A stretch of 64,000 nt of DNA from an uncultured Granulosicoccaceae bacterium (GTDB taxonomy: Bacteria; Pseudomonadota; Gammaproteobacteria; Granulosicoccales; Granulosicoccaceae): positions 43,853 through 107,852 of the forward strand of contig CALHOI010000033.1 of assembly GCA_938035525.1 (NCBI GenBank). Reading direction: 5' to 3'. The position numbers and the translations under genes are program-made. This document shows positions 8,232-17,204 of this stretch, piece after piece (the first letter of the stretch is position 1; each line of letters opens with the position of its first letter). Below the pieces are notes generated by a model. The model did not search any database, was not told the origin of the DNA, and saw nothing but the letters and a program-made list of their open reading frames with translations.

Positions 8232-9248
8232 TTAAGCACCGAATACATAATCGACACCATCAACCATGTCGTTTTGCTTGAACCAAATCAATAATGCCCG
8301 TTTGGCTTTAGTGTTGCTAATGGCAGAAATGACAAACGCGTTACCGCGTTCAGACGCCAATGTTGAATAGTTGATAACCGGTAAGTGACGTTTTTGCGTT
8401 TTGACTTTTGCGCTGTCCAGCTCCACAAACCCGGCTACCTTCGCGTTGTTGTCTAACAGCGCATCATGCCAGTAGCGAGCGTTTCTGCCGGTTCCGGCTA
8501 TCCAGATTGCTCGACCGGTATCCAAGCCGAACTGGGTTTGTGTCTGGGTGGCAGCCCAGGCTTTGGCTTCAAAAAATGCTTTGCGTGCATACCGGCTGTC
8601 TGTACGGGTGAGTCGTTCAGGGTGTTCACGCCATCGCAGTAACACAGACTCTGATTTAACCATGGCAATGTTGGCAAGCCATGTTCGCAGAATCAGGTCA
8701 TAGTCTTCTGGCCAGCCCCTATCGCGATAACCTCCAATACGCTGCCAATAAGATTTGTGTGCAAAAAGGCTGGGGTGAGGTAGTGGGGATTCAACCAGGC
8801 ACGATTGCCGGATATCGTGATTGGTACACAAGGAATTTAACCAGTGTTGGTAGTGCTGATTGCCATTACCTACCGGTGCGTCATCACTGAATATCTCAAC
8901 ACGGGCGCTAACCAGTGCGTCGTTGTTGTGATTAAGCGCAAGCTTTAATTGCATTCGCAAGCGATCACAGTGCGCAATGTCATCGCTGTCCATGCGGGCA
9001 ATGTATTCACCTTTGCAATGCGCAAGCCCGGTATTTAAAGCGCCTACAATGCCTGGCTGTTCGCGCGCAAAACCGACTATGCGATTGTCGGCCGGCAACT
9101 GCCCAACAAGCGATTCAATGTCATCTTTGCCCACAAAGACCAACTCAAGATGATCGTGGCTTTGCTGCAAAATGCTGCTAACGGCTGCGTGTGTGTACTC
9201 GGAGAGTGCATGGATTGGCATCAGAACTGAAATCAACGGATTTGACAC
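8232..9248 (-). CDS. Family 2 glycosyltransferase with C-terminal Rossmann-like extension
   Basis: 338-residue protein. The N-terminal GT-A domain begins ISVLMPIHALSEYTHAAVSSILQQS and has the metal/nucleotide-sugar motif ARMDSDD near residue 107 and GWPEDYDLILR near residue 185. After about residue 245 a second segment, AIWIAGTGRNARYWHDALLDNNAKVAGFVE, looks like a small nucleotide-binding domain as in some sugar or capsule biosynthesis proteins. No transmembrane segment is evident, so it should act at the cytoplasmic face. It is convergent with the GFA gene and divergent from gmk. The acceptor is unknown. Confidence 0.85.
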   Translation of the reverse strand: MSNPLISVLMPIHALSEYTHAAVSSILQQSHDHLELVFVGKDDIESLVGQLPADNRIVGFAREQPGIVGALNTGLAHCKGEYIARMDSDDIAHCDRLRMQLKLALNHNNDALVSARVEIFSDDAPVGNGNQHYQHWLNSLCTNHDIRQSCLVESPLPHPSLFAHKSYWQRIGGYRDRGWPEDYDLILRTWLANIAMVKSESVLLRWREHPERLTRTDSRYARKAFFEAKAWAATQTQTQFGLDTGRAIWIAGTGRNARYWHDALLDNNAKVAGFVELDSAKVKTQKRHLPVINYSTLASERGNAFVISAISNTKAKRALLIWFKQNDMVDGVDYVFGA

Positions 9249-9328
9249 GGCAGTCTTCGGATATTTGCAAACAATTAAGCTTTGACGGGCTATAGTATCT
9301 GTAACTGGGATAGGCGAACGAGAAAACC

Positions 9329-9949
9329 ATGCAAACCAGCAACGCGCAACTGTTTATTGTGTCAGCTCCATCGGGTGCCGGAAAAACCAGCCTGGTGCGC
9401 AGGGTTATCAGTGAGCTTGAAAACGTTGGCGTTTCGGTTTCTCACACCACCCGTGGTATGCGGGCGGGCGAAACAGATGGTAAAGACTATTTCTTTGCCT
9501 CGCGAGAACAATTCGAATCCATGATTGAGGCTGATCGCTTCCTTGAGTATGCAGAGGTGTTTGGTAACTACTACGGGACCAGCCTGGACGCGGTTCAGCA
9601 AAGCCTCAGCGAAGGCATTGACGTCATTCTTGAGATCGACTGGCAAGGAGCAGCGCAGGTGCGTCAAAAGCTCGATAATGTTGTATCGGTGTTCATTTTA
9701 CCGCCGTCGCGAGCCACGCTCATTGAGCGACTCAGGGGGCGAGGTCAGGACAGCGATGAGGTCATTGAGCGGCGCACCAACGAGGCCGTTGCCGAAATGC
9801 AGCAGTATCATCGGGCCGATTACTTAATCATTAACGACGATTTCGAGCAAGCCTTGCTGGAACTCAAAGCCGTGCTGCTATCACATCGGGTTGCTAAACC
9901 ACGCCAAGCTATGCGACACGCAGGCCTGATCACCAGCCTGACTCGTTGA
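9329..9949 (+). CDS. gmk: Guanylate kinase
   Basis: Converts GMP and ATP to GDP and ADP in purine nucleotide salvage and synthesis. The P-loop is SAPSGAGKTSLVRR at residues 11-24. The GMP-binding region has SVSHTTRGMRAGETDGKDYFF and later EIDWQGAAQVRQK, and the lid arginines lie in RLRGRGQDSDEVIERR. At 206 residues it is full length. It begins the gmk-rpoZ-spoT-ridA-recG block, a conserved gammaproteobacterial arrangement. Its product GDP feeds into the (p)ppGpp metabolism of the downstream spoT. Confidence 0.97.
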   Translation: MQTSNAQLFIVSAPSGAGKTSLVRRVISELENVGVSVSHTTRGMRAGETDGKDYFFASREQFESMIEADRFLEYAEVFGNYYGTSLDAVQQSLSEGIDVILEIDWQGAAQVRQKLDNVVSVFILPPSRATLIERLRGRGQDSDEVIERRTNEAVAEMQQYHRADYLIINDDFEQALLELKAVLLSHRVAKPRQAMRHAGLITSLTR

Positions 9950-10081
9950 GTGGCGCACATTTGCCCTTGGGGCACAATGTATTTTTCCGAAAACTAACGC
10001 AATATATGCGTGTTTGGTCTGGTGTTTGCGAGCTGGTAGCACTAAACTTGAACATTCTCTTAATTAAGCAGGTAGCCTGAT

Positions 10082-10357
10082 ATGGCACGTGTGACCGTTG
10101 AAGACAGCCTGGCCAATGTGGCCAACCGCTTCGATCTTGTTCTTATTGCTGCAAAGCGCGCCCGTAATATTTCCATGGGTGCCGAGCCAATGCTCTCAGC
10201 CGACAACGACAAGCCTACCGTAATCGCACTGCGTGAAATTGCCGATGGGCTGGTTGGTGAAGATATTCTTCAAGAAGCACCGCCTCCGCCACCTCCACCT
10301 GCGGCGCCAGTAGAGCCCGCAATATATGACAATAAAGATTTTCGCTCAGAATTCTAA
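10082..10357 (+). CDS. rpoZ: RNA polymerase omega subunit
   Basis: Small subunit that helps assemble and stabilise beta' in RNA polymerase and forms part of one ppGpp site. The N-terminus [28 protein letters not shown] is the conserved omega signature, followed by [13 protein letters not shown]. The tail contains seven prolines in a row ([11 protein letters not shown]) before a short acidic end, an unusual low-complexity linker. It lies between gmk and spoT. A GC-rich hairpin with arms GCAGGCC and GGCCTGC follows at about 10366-10385 without a T run. Confidence 0.96.
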   Translation: MARVTVEDSLANVANRFDLVLIAAKRARNISMGAEPMLSADNDKPTVIALREIADGLVGEDILQEAPPPPPPPAAPVEPAIYDNKDFRSEF

Positions 10358-10465
10358 TGCTGGCAGGCCGTCACTGGCCTGCTTGGTTCAAACCAGTCAG
10401 CGTATTGCTGATTGGTCTCGGGTTGTCACTGGCTGCTTAGCGTCCGACCGGTTTTCTATTCGTTA

Positions 10466-12658
10466 ATGGCAACCCCGCATTCCAATGTAGCAACCGAGCC
10501 TTCCGTGGCTGATGTCGTGGATAACGCTCAGCTAACCGAAGTTGCTCTCACTAAATTAATCGACAGAATCAAGCCACTTTTCTCTGCAAGCGAAGTGGAG
10601 TTAGTAGAGCGCGCTTACGCAGTCGCCCACAAGGCGCATGCATCGCAGACGCGCAGTTCCGGCGAACCTTACATTACCCACCCAATTTCGGTTGCGCACA
10701 TCGTGCTCGATATGCAACTCGATCATCAAAGTGTCATGGCAGCATTGCTGCACGACGTACTCGAAGACACCAACACATCGCGCGAAGAATTGGTTGCTGA
10801 GTTTGGTGATGACGTTACCGCCATTGTCGATGGGTTGAGTAAGCTCAACTATCTGGAATTTAAATCCAAAGAAGAGGCACAGGCCGAGAGTTTTCGAAAG
10901 ATGCTGCTGGCTATGGTGTCAGACATTCGCGTCATACTTATTAAGCTTGCCGATCGATTGCACAACATGCGAACCATAGGCGTGTTATCTCGTTCACGTC
11001 AACAAAGAATTGGCAGAGAAACCCTGGACGTATATGCGCCTATAGCTGGTCGGCTGGGTATGTTTAAAATCAAAAACGAGCTTGAAGACATTGGCTTCGA
11101 ATGTTGTTATCCGGCCAGAAGCAGAGTGCTGGGTGCAAAGGTGCTTCAATCGCATCGCAATCGAATTCACATTGTAAGCAAACTTGAAGAACACATTCAG
11201 GCAAATTTGCGCGCCAAGGGTATCAACGCCAGTGTTACCGGTCGTGAAAAACACTTGTTTGGTTTATACCGAAAAATGCAGCGCAAGCAGCTTTCTTTTC
11301 AGGAAGTGTTTGATATGTTTGCCCTGCGTGTGGTGGTTGACGATATCGACGAATGCTATCGTGTGCTGGGCATTGTTCATCAGCTGTACACCCCAATTTT
11401 TTCCCGGTTTAAAGACTACATAGCCAAACCCAAAGAAAATGGTTATCGATCATTACACACTGTTTTAAAATACCCAGATGGTGTGCCGGTCGAGGTGCAA
11501 ATACGCACCAGTGAGATGGACGAATTCGCGGAGTCTGGTATTGCTGCTCACTGGGCTTACAAGGAAGGTAAAGACAACGATTCCCACGAGCAAAAAACTC
11601 AGTTCTGGTTAAGCGCATTAATCGATATGCAAACCAGTACGGCAGACACATTAGAGTTTGTTGAAAGTGTTAAAGGCGAATTACTGCCCAGCGACATTTA
11701 CGTTTTTACGCCCAAAGGTAAAATTATCGAGCTGCCGGCAAAAGCCACGCCAGTGGATTTTGCCTATGCGGTGCATTCGCAAATTGGTAATACCTGTGTA
11801 TCTGCCAATGTAGATCGGAATTTATACTCATTAAGTGAGCCTCTGGAGTCAGGCCAAACCGTGGAAATTGTCACCGGGCCTAATGTCACTCCAAGCCCCA
11901 TGTGGCTTAATTTTGTCGTAACCTCAAAAGCGCGAACCGCCATCCGGCACTTTGTTCGTCAGCTGGATAACGATAAGGCCGTTGAGTTTGGTCGTCGATT
12001 AATTAGACGCGCGCTGGGTCGTTACGACGAAAATCTTGACACCATCACCGATAAGGCCATGCAGTCTTTACTGGCAGAATTCGGATTCAAAACACACGAG
12101 CAGTTATATGCCGATGTGGGTTTGGGGCACCATTTACCCAGCCAAATTGCAGAACGACTGGTGGCAAAGAAAAACGGTGAAAGCACCGACGATATGCAAA
12201 TTCCGGTACGCGAAACGGTGCCTTTGCTGATTGAAGGTCGGGAAGGTTCGGTGTTAAGTTTGTCCAAATGCTGTTGCCCCATCCCTGGCGACAAAGTACA
12301 TGGCCTCATCACCGCCGGTAAGGGCATTGCGGTGCATCGGGCAGGTTGTCGTAATGTGGCGCGTTATCGTCGCCGACCAAAAGAATGGCTGGCCGTCGAT
12401 TGGGCCCCCGATGTTGCCGATGCATTTGAAGCCGAAATAATTGTGCATCTGGTTAATCAACCGGGCGCACTGGCTCGAACCACGTCAACCATGTCTTTAA
12501 TGAATGTGAATATAGAGAACATGGACTTTAACAATCGAGGCGAGGGCAATATTCATATCCGCTTCGTGCTCTCTGTTGTCGATCGTAAACACCTGGCTCG
12601 TATTATCAGACGTTTGAGAAACCTGAGCGTGGTGCGCGGCGTCAGTCGCAGTCGTTAA
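10466..12658 (+). CDS. spoT: Bifunctional (p)ppGpp synthetase/hydrolase SpoT
   Basis: RelA/SpoT homologue of 730 residues from the chosen start. The order is the HD hydrolase domain (THPISVAHIVLDMQ, ALLHDVLEDT), the synthetase domain (GREKHLFGLYRKM, SRFKDYIAKPKENGYRSLHT, EVQIRT), a TGS domain (IYVFTPKGKIIELPAKATPVDFAYAVHSQIGNTC), a conserved cysteine region (LSKCCCPIPGDKV) and a C-terminal ACT domain. The intact HD motif and the RFKD loop support a bifunctional, hydrolase-competent enzyme. The frame is open to a TTG at 10412, but ATG 10466 better fits the family, although no strong ribosome site precedes it. It lies downstream of rpoZ as in Escherichia coli. Confidence 0.96.
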   Translation: MATPHSNVATEPSVADVVDNAQLTEVALTKLIDRIKPLFSASEVELVERAYAVAHKAHASQTRSSGEPYITHPISVAHIVLDMQLDHQSVMAALLHDVLEDTNTSREELVAEFGDDVTAIVDGLSKLNYLEFKSKEEAQAESFRKMLLAMVSDIRVILIKLADRLHNMRTIGVLSRSRQQRIGRETLDVYAPIAGRLGMFKIKNELEDIGFECCYPARSRVLGAKVLQSHRNRIHIVSKLEEHIQANLRAKGINASVTGREKHLFGLYRKMQRKQLSFQEVFDMFALRVVVDDIDECYRVLGIVHQLYTPIFSRFKDYIAKPKENGYRSLHTVLKYPDGVPVEVQIRTSEMDEFAESGIAAHWAYKEGKDNDSHEQKTQFWLSALIDMQTSTADTLEFVESVKGELLPSDIYVFTPKGKIIELPAKATPVDFAYAVHSQIGNTCVSANVDRNLYSLSEPLESGQTVEIVTGPNVTPSPMWLNFVVTSKARTAIRHFVRQLDNDKAVEFGRRLIRRALGRYDENLDTITDKAMQSLLAEFGFKTHEQLYADVGLGHHLPSQIAERLVAKKNGESTDDMQIPVRETVPLLIEGREGSVLSLSKCCCPIPGDKVHGLITAGKGIAVHRAGCRNVARYRRRPKEWLAVDWAPDVADAFEAEIIVHLVNQPGALARTTSTMSLMNVNIENMDFNNRGEGNIHIRFVLSVVDRKHLARIIRRLRNLSVVRGVSRSR

Positions 12659-12728
12659 ATCACCTGCCGCATTGGCATGAGTTGCTTTAGGTATACTATG
12701 TATTTACATAGACACTTAAGAGCACACC

Positions 12729-13112
12729 ATGGCCAGACACCCCGTAGTAACCGACGACGCACCCGGCGCAATCGGCGCTTATTCCCAAGCTATAAAGTGC
12801 GGCCCTACAGTGTACCTGTCAGGTCAGATACCTTTGGATCCAAAAACCATGGAAGTGGTCAGTGACGATCCGCGCGAACAAATTGTGCAGGTGTTTAAAA
12901 ACCTGAAGGGTTTGTGTGCAGCCAGCGGTGGTAGTTTTGATGATGTTGTTAAGCTTAATGTTTATCTGACCGATCTTGCACACTTCCCCATGGTTAATGA
13001 GGTTATGGAGGCCAGCTTCGATGAGCCTTATCCGGCCAGAGCCGCCATTGAGGTATCGGCTTTGCCAAAAGGTGTGTCAGTAGAAGTCGAAGGCATTATG
13101 CACATCGAATAA
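12729..13112 (+). CDS. ridA: RidA family enamine/imine deaminase
   Basis: 127-residue RidA (YjgF/YER057c/UK114) protein that hydrolyses reactive enamine/imine intermediates formed by PLP enzymes. Family motifs are AIGAYSQAIKCGPTVYLSGQIP, VFKNLKGLCAASGGSFDDVVKLNVYLTD and PARAAIEVSALPKGVSVEVEGI, which contains the conserved substrate-binding arginine. It sits between spoT and recG, a placement common in Gammaproteobacteria. The gap to recG is 23 bp, which suggests cotranscription. Confidence 0.95.
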   Translation: MARHPVVTDDAPGAIGAYSQAIKCGPTVYLSGQIPLDPKTMEVVSDDPREQIVQVFKNLKGLCAASGGSFDDVVKLNVYLTDLAHFPMVNEVMEASFDEPYPARAAIEVSALPKGVSVEVEGIMHIE

Positions 13113-13135
13113 CCCAATACGTTTGATCACCGGCG

Positions 13136-15229
13136 ATGGTAACCACCACCCAAAGACCCGCCCTCGACTCCTTGCCAATAACCAAGCTCAAGGGTGTCGG
13201 GGCGGCTGTTGCCGAGAAACTTGCGGCTTTGGGTTTGCACAACGTACAAGATGTTTTGTTTCATTTGCCGTTTCGTTATCAGGATAGAACCAAACTGGCC
13301 AAGGTAGGTACCTTGCGTCCGGGCAGTGAAGCCGTTATCTCGGTTGAGGTGGTCATGGCCGATGTTGTCTTCAGAAAGCGTCGCTCGTTAATGGTAAGAG
13401 TCAATGATGGTACTGGCTCGTTGATGCTGCGTTTTTTCCATTTTAGTCAAAAGCAGGTACAACAATTTACCCCCGGTGCTCGTTTGCAATGCTTTGGCGA
13501 AGTGCGGCGTGGACCCAGCATGCTTGAAATGGTGCACCCTGAGTATCGTCTTCAGTCACAAGGTGCGGCACTCGAAGACACGCTAACTCCGTTTTATCCA
13601 ACAACCGAAGGGGTACAACAACCCACTTTGCGTAAGCTCACCGACCAAGCCTTGAGCCTGTTGGATGGGCATACCTTGGTCGATTGGATACCTGCTGATC
13701 AATTGGCCCAGTCCAATATGCCCGATTTAGTCAGTGCGTTAAAAATGGTGCACCGACCCACTCAAGGTTCAGATGTTGAGGCATTAATGTCTGGTATGCA
13801 TCCGGCCCATCGCCGGCTTGCTTTGGAAGAACTGATTGCGCATAGATTAGGCTTGCGATTGTTGCGCGTGCAAGCGCAGCAAAATCAAGCGCCTGTTATT
13901 CCCTCTATCTCTGAACTTGCCGGACAGCTACAAGCATCGCTGAGTTTTACACTAACCAGTGCGCAACAACGTGTGCTTAACGAAGTGCTGAGTAATATGG
14001 AAACCGGTGAGCCGATGTTGCGCCTGGTGCAGGGTGATGTGGGTGCCGGTAAAACAATCGTTGCCGCACTTGCCGCAGCACATGCTGTATCGGCTGGTTA
14101 TCAAGTGGCGCTTATGGCGCCAACGGAAATTCTTGCAGAGCAGCATCTGCTGAATTTTAGCGAGTGGTTTGAACCGCTGGGCGTTAACGTTGGGTGGCTT
14201 TCCGGAAAACTCACCGCAGCTAAACGACGTGATGCCATAGAGTCTGTGGCAATGGGTCATCAACGCATTGTGGTCGGTACACACGCATTATTTCAAAACG
14301 ATGTTGAATTTAAAAACCTCGGGTTGGCCATTATCGACGAGCAGCATCGTTTTGGGGTTCACCAGCGAATGGCGCTACGCAATAAAGGCGCAACCGAGGC
14401 AACGCTGCCTCATCAACTAATCATGACCGCAACACCCATCCCCAGAACCCTGGCGATGACCGCCTATGCCGATCTGGATTGCTCCATTATCGACGAGTTG
14501 CCTCCGGGGCGAAAACCGGTCCAAACCGTCGCCATGGAATCTGCCCGACGTGGTGAAGTGGTTGTTGGAGTGGAAAAGGCCATTGCGGCCGGGCGTCAGG
14601 TTTATTGGGTCTGCACTTTAATTGAAGAATCCGAGAGCCTGCAAGCCGAAGCTGCCGAAGATGCTGTGGCCATGCTTACCGAGCTGTTGCCTGATCGGCG
14701 AATTGGTTTAGTGCACGGCAGAATGAAGTCGCGTGAAAAAGACACCATCATGCAACAATTTAAAGCCCGCGAATTAGATGCATTAGTTGCCACGACTGTG
14801 ATAGAGGTCGGAGTAGATGTGCCAAATGCGTCACTAATGATTATCGAAAATGCGGAGCGCCTTGGACTTTCACAGTTGCACCAGCTGCGTGGCCGAGTGG
14901 GCAGGGGCAGCGCGCAAAGTAGTTGTGTTTTGCTGTATCAGGCGCCTCTGTCACAGAACGCAAAGGAACGAATCAGTATCATGAGAAAAACCAACGACGG
15001 TTTTGTGATCGCTCAGAAAGACCTTGAAATACGCGGCGCAGGAGAAGTCCTGGGTACTCGCCAAACCGGACTGGCAGAATTTCGTATTGCTGAGCTTGGT
15101 CGCGATAGCGACATGCTCGATACGGTCAGTGATATCGGTGATTTTTTACTGGATAACAAGCCGGTGAATGTAAAAGGGTTGATTCGTCGTTGGATAGGCG
15201 AAGAACGAAAAGACTACGGTGGCGTGTAA
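13136..15229 (+). CDS. recG: ATP-dependent DNA helicase RecG
   Basis: Branch-migrating helicase that remodels stalled replication forks and recombination intermediates. The N-terminal wedge/OB region (LKGVGAAVAEKLAALGLHNVQDVLFHLPFRY, then VISVEVVMADV) is followed by the helicase core: Walker A GDVGAGKT, DEQH box IIDEQHRFG, TATPIPRTLAMT, VATTVIEVGVDVPNA and QLHQLRGRVGRG. The C-terminus has KDLEIRGAGEVLGTRQTG. The length of 697 residues is typical. It ends the gmk-to-recG block. Confidence 0.97.
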   Translation: MVTTTQRPALDSLPITKLKGVGAAVAEKLAALGLHNVQDVLFHLPFRYQDRTKLAKVGTLRPGSEAVISVEVVMADVVFRKRRSLMVRVNDGTGSLMLRFFHFSQKQVQQFTPGARLQCFGEVRRGPSMLEMVHPEYRLQSQGAALEDTLTPFYPTTEGVQQPTLRKLTDQALSLLDGHTLVDWIPADQLAQSNMPDLVSALKMVHRPTQGSDVEALMSGMHPAHRRLALEELIAHRLGLRLLRVQAQQNQAPVIPSISELAGQLQASLSFTLTSAQQRVLNEVLSNMETGEPMLRLVQGDVGAGKTIVAALAAAHAVSAGYQVALMAPTEILAEQHLLNFSEWFEPLGVNVGWLSGKLTAAKRRDAIESVAMGHQRIVVGTHALFQNDVEFKNLGLAIIDEQHRFGVHQRMALRNKGATEATLPHQLIMTATPIPRTLAMTAYADLDCSIIDELPPGRKPVQTVAMESARRGEVVVGVEKAIAAGRQVYWVCTLIEESESLQAEAAEDAVAMLTELLPDRRIGLVHGRMKSREKDTIMQQFKARELDALVATTVIEVGVDVPNASLMIIENAERLGLSQLHQLRGRVGRGSAQSSCVLLYQAPLSQNAKERISIMRKTNDGFVIAQKDLEIRGAGEVLGTRQTGLAEFRIAELGRDSDMLDTVSDIGDFLLDNKPVNVKGLIRRWIGEERKDYGGV

Positions 15230-15268
15230 CGCATCAATTACTATAACCAGATCAATCGACTTGATCTT

Positions 15269-15601
15269 GTGGACGAAACATTGAAAAACAATCGTATAGC
15301 AGTCAAGTTAATGCTGCCAGATAATGTTGATATGAAAGATCGTTTTTACGATTGTGCCCGACGTTTAAAATCCACCCTCGAACGTGAAATGAAGTTTGTA
15401 TCCACGGTTGGAGAAGATGCACCGCGCCAGGTTGGGCAAGTGGCCAGCCTAACCGAAATTGATGATGTCATTTGGGTGCGCTTTGTCAGTGACGATGACG
15501 TTATGCCGTGTAAGGCACTTATTAAACTGGCTGCCGAGCAATCAAAGTTGGGTGAGAACGTGTTGGTTTATGTAAACCCCAAACCGATGTTGTCGCTGTA
15601 G
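15269..15601 (+). CDS. Hypothetical protein
   Basis: 110-residue soluble protein of unknown function, 39 bp after recG on the same strand. The frame starts at a GTG (15269), and an in-frame TTG lies at 15281. There is no signal peptide, membrane helix or recognisable motif. The composition is charged, with an acidic patch (SDDDV) and a basic N-terminal helix (RFYDCARRLKSTLEREMKF). It could be a small alpha/beta protein. Coding character is plausible because the frame is long and clean and ends in a normal intergenic region. Confidence 0.6.
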   Translation: MDETLKNNRIAVKLMLPDNVDMKDRFYDCARRLKSTLEREMKFVSTVGEDAPRQVGQVASLTEIDDVIWVRFVSDDDVMPCKALIKLAAEQSKLGENVLVYVNPKPMLSL

Positions 15602-15766
15602 AGTCAGCTTTTTCCTGCTGCGTGAATTGGTCACGATCCAAAATTTAATTAAAATAACGCCATCTCTTTTTGACCGAAATTTACTGACCGATTACATGGT
15701 GACATTTTAAGATTTAGTGGTGTATGAGGAGGCTGCATAGCAGCCGGCGCTTATCGATATATTGCC

Positions 15767-15839
15767 GATTTCAACTTACTCCAAAGCAGACGCTCATAAT
15801 GGTTAGCTCAACGCAAACTCTGACGCCAAAGCAGACTCC
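15767..15839 (-). repeat. 73-bp dispersed repeat, copy A
   Basis: Aligns without gaps to copies at 16395-16467 and 18287-18359, all exactly 73 bp as delimited. Shared blocks on the plus strand are CAAYTTACTCCAAAGC-like near the left end and CCAAAGCNGAC near the right end. The right end directly abuts the stop codon of the minus-strand gene at 15840. It contains two direct copies of CCAAAGCAGAC. Confidence 0.75.
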
Positions 15840-16322
15840 TTAGTGTTTATTTTTGCGTGCGGATCGCAGAAAAAAAGAAAGCAGCAGAATGATCGCAGTA
15901 CTAAAAATTGATAGCGCGATTATCTTATTTCTGAATTGATTCTGGTGGTAAATATTTTCATCATATCCACTCCACGATGTAACATCATCTTTACCACCAC
16001 GATCGTCAATACCATTTACGCCATACGAGTAAACACCGACTAATTCACTTTCAATAATCTTCAATCGGTAGCTGTTACCCCATGGGTCTGCGGTGGTATC
16101 GCGTAAGTAAGGACCATCCCAATCCGGATAACTATCTGGCTGATGAATTAAAATATTTGGCCAGTCTACTTGTGCTGGGGTGAATCCAATATCTGATATC
16201 AACTTTTCCGTAGCATTTGCTAATGTGCCTACAGTTGCGTTTGCTCTACCAATCTTCGTGCTACTAGCAAGTACTTGAGACGATATAAAACCTAAAACAA
16301 GAACGGCGATGAGTTTCAACAT
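15840..16322 (-). CDS. Hypothetical protein with GspG-like globular domain and C-terminal membrane anchor
   Basis: 160 residues from ATG 16322; the frame opens further upstream to a GTG at 16367. The N-terminus MLKLIAVLVLGFISSQVLASS looks like a cleavable signal peptide and lacks the prepilin GFTLIE motif. The middle has DPWGNSYRLKIIESELVGVYSYGVNGIDDRGGKDDVTSW, very like the C-terminal Ca-binding region of type II pseudopilin GspG. A single transmembrane helix (IIALSIFSTAIILLLSFFL) and a basic tail finish it. A periplasmic, membrane-anchored protein is likely. Its function is unknown. It belongs to the orphan cluster at 15.8-18.8 kb. Confidence 0.7.
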   Translation of the reverse strand: MLKLIAVLVLGFISSQVLASSTKIGRANATVGTLANATEKLISDIGFTPAQVDWPNILIHQPDSYPDWDGPYLRDTTADPWGNSYRLKIIESELVGVYSYGVNGIDDRGGKDDVTSWSGYDENIYHQNQFRNKIIALSIFSTAIILLLSFFLRSARKNKH

Positions 16323-16394
16323 AATTAAAATAAATATGGTCCGCTTGTGCTGATTTAGCCAAACCACTCTACGCGTATAGAGTCGTCTATCGTC

Positions 16395-16467
16395 GAACTC
16401 AATTTACTCCAAGGCGGGCGTTCGTGATATTTAGCCCGACGCGTCCTTAGTTCCCAAAGCGGACATT
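16395..16467 (-). repeat. 73-bp dispersed repeat, copy B
   Basis: Second gap-free member of the 73-bp family, with TTTACTCCAAGGCGGGCGTTCG on the left and CCCAAAGCGGACATT on the right. Its right end abuts the in-frame stop codon (16468-16470) of the restored reading frame of the neighbouring frameshifted gene, as copy A abuts its own gene's stop. Confidence 0.75.
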
Positions 16468-17096
16468 TCACCTTGGTCTTTCCAGAGGGAATTGTTCAAG
16501 TAGGTCGGCTGGGCATGGCTTGCCATCTAATGTCTTTCCTAAGATAAGACAAGCAGCAGTGTCAATCGAATAAACACCTGCTTTCATTTTTTCTATCACG
16601 TAATTATTTCTTGCTCGATGATACTCCCAATCTAATACCCTATCGAATATTGCATGGTTTTTCCCATACTGGCCTTTTTTGTAAAAAAATGTTTTTGGTT
16701 ATAGACAATCAATGTAAATTCCCGCTTTTCAGTTTTTGCAACGCCAAAAGCGTAACTTCCAAGCACACGCTCTAACTCAGCATCCAATATACATTGCGAT
16801 AACAATTGATTTGGTAGCTCGATAACAATCTCTCCAATATCTGACATATAGCAGACCACCGGCTCCCTATTAGGAGTTCGGGCACCGAAGGCAGAATGGA
16901 ATTTGTTTGGATTAGAATTGCAAAAATTTCTAGATTGTTGTTGATTTTTACTAGGCTTGGGTAACTCGGGATGTTGCCATATCTTACCGGAGGGAACGAT
17001 GGCTTCATCGCAAAAATATCCAGCGACAGCCGGAGAACTTGCCAGGTACAAGAGAACAACAAAACAGAATATACTTCGCTTGAGCTGTCTATCCAT
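16468..17096 (-). pseudogene. Exported hypothetical protein, apparently frameshifted at a homopolymer
   Basis: The intact part runs from ATG 17096 to a stop at 16632. It starts with the signal peptide MDRQLKRSIFCFVVLLYLASSPAVA, followed by a cysteine-containing domain. The visible frame ends soon after KHFFTKKASMGKTM. In another frame the sequence goes on convincingly from the A7/T7 tract at 16683-16689: YKKGQYGKNHAIFDRVLD, then EYHRARNNYVIEKMKAG and a Cys-containing tail, stopping at 16468. One missing T in the minus-strand T7 run would join both parts. It could be a real mutation, a phase-variable tract or a base-calling error. The family is unknown. Confidence 0.65.
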
Positions 17097-17204
17097 ATTT
17101 GGTTCGAGTAAATTCAACTAATTTTATTCAACGTCCGCTTCGGGCTTTTTTTGCTGTCCAATTAGTTATAGTCGATCAGTCCTTGCCTAATGGGTTCCGG
17201 TTGT

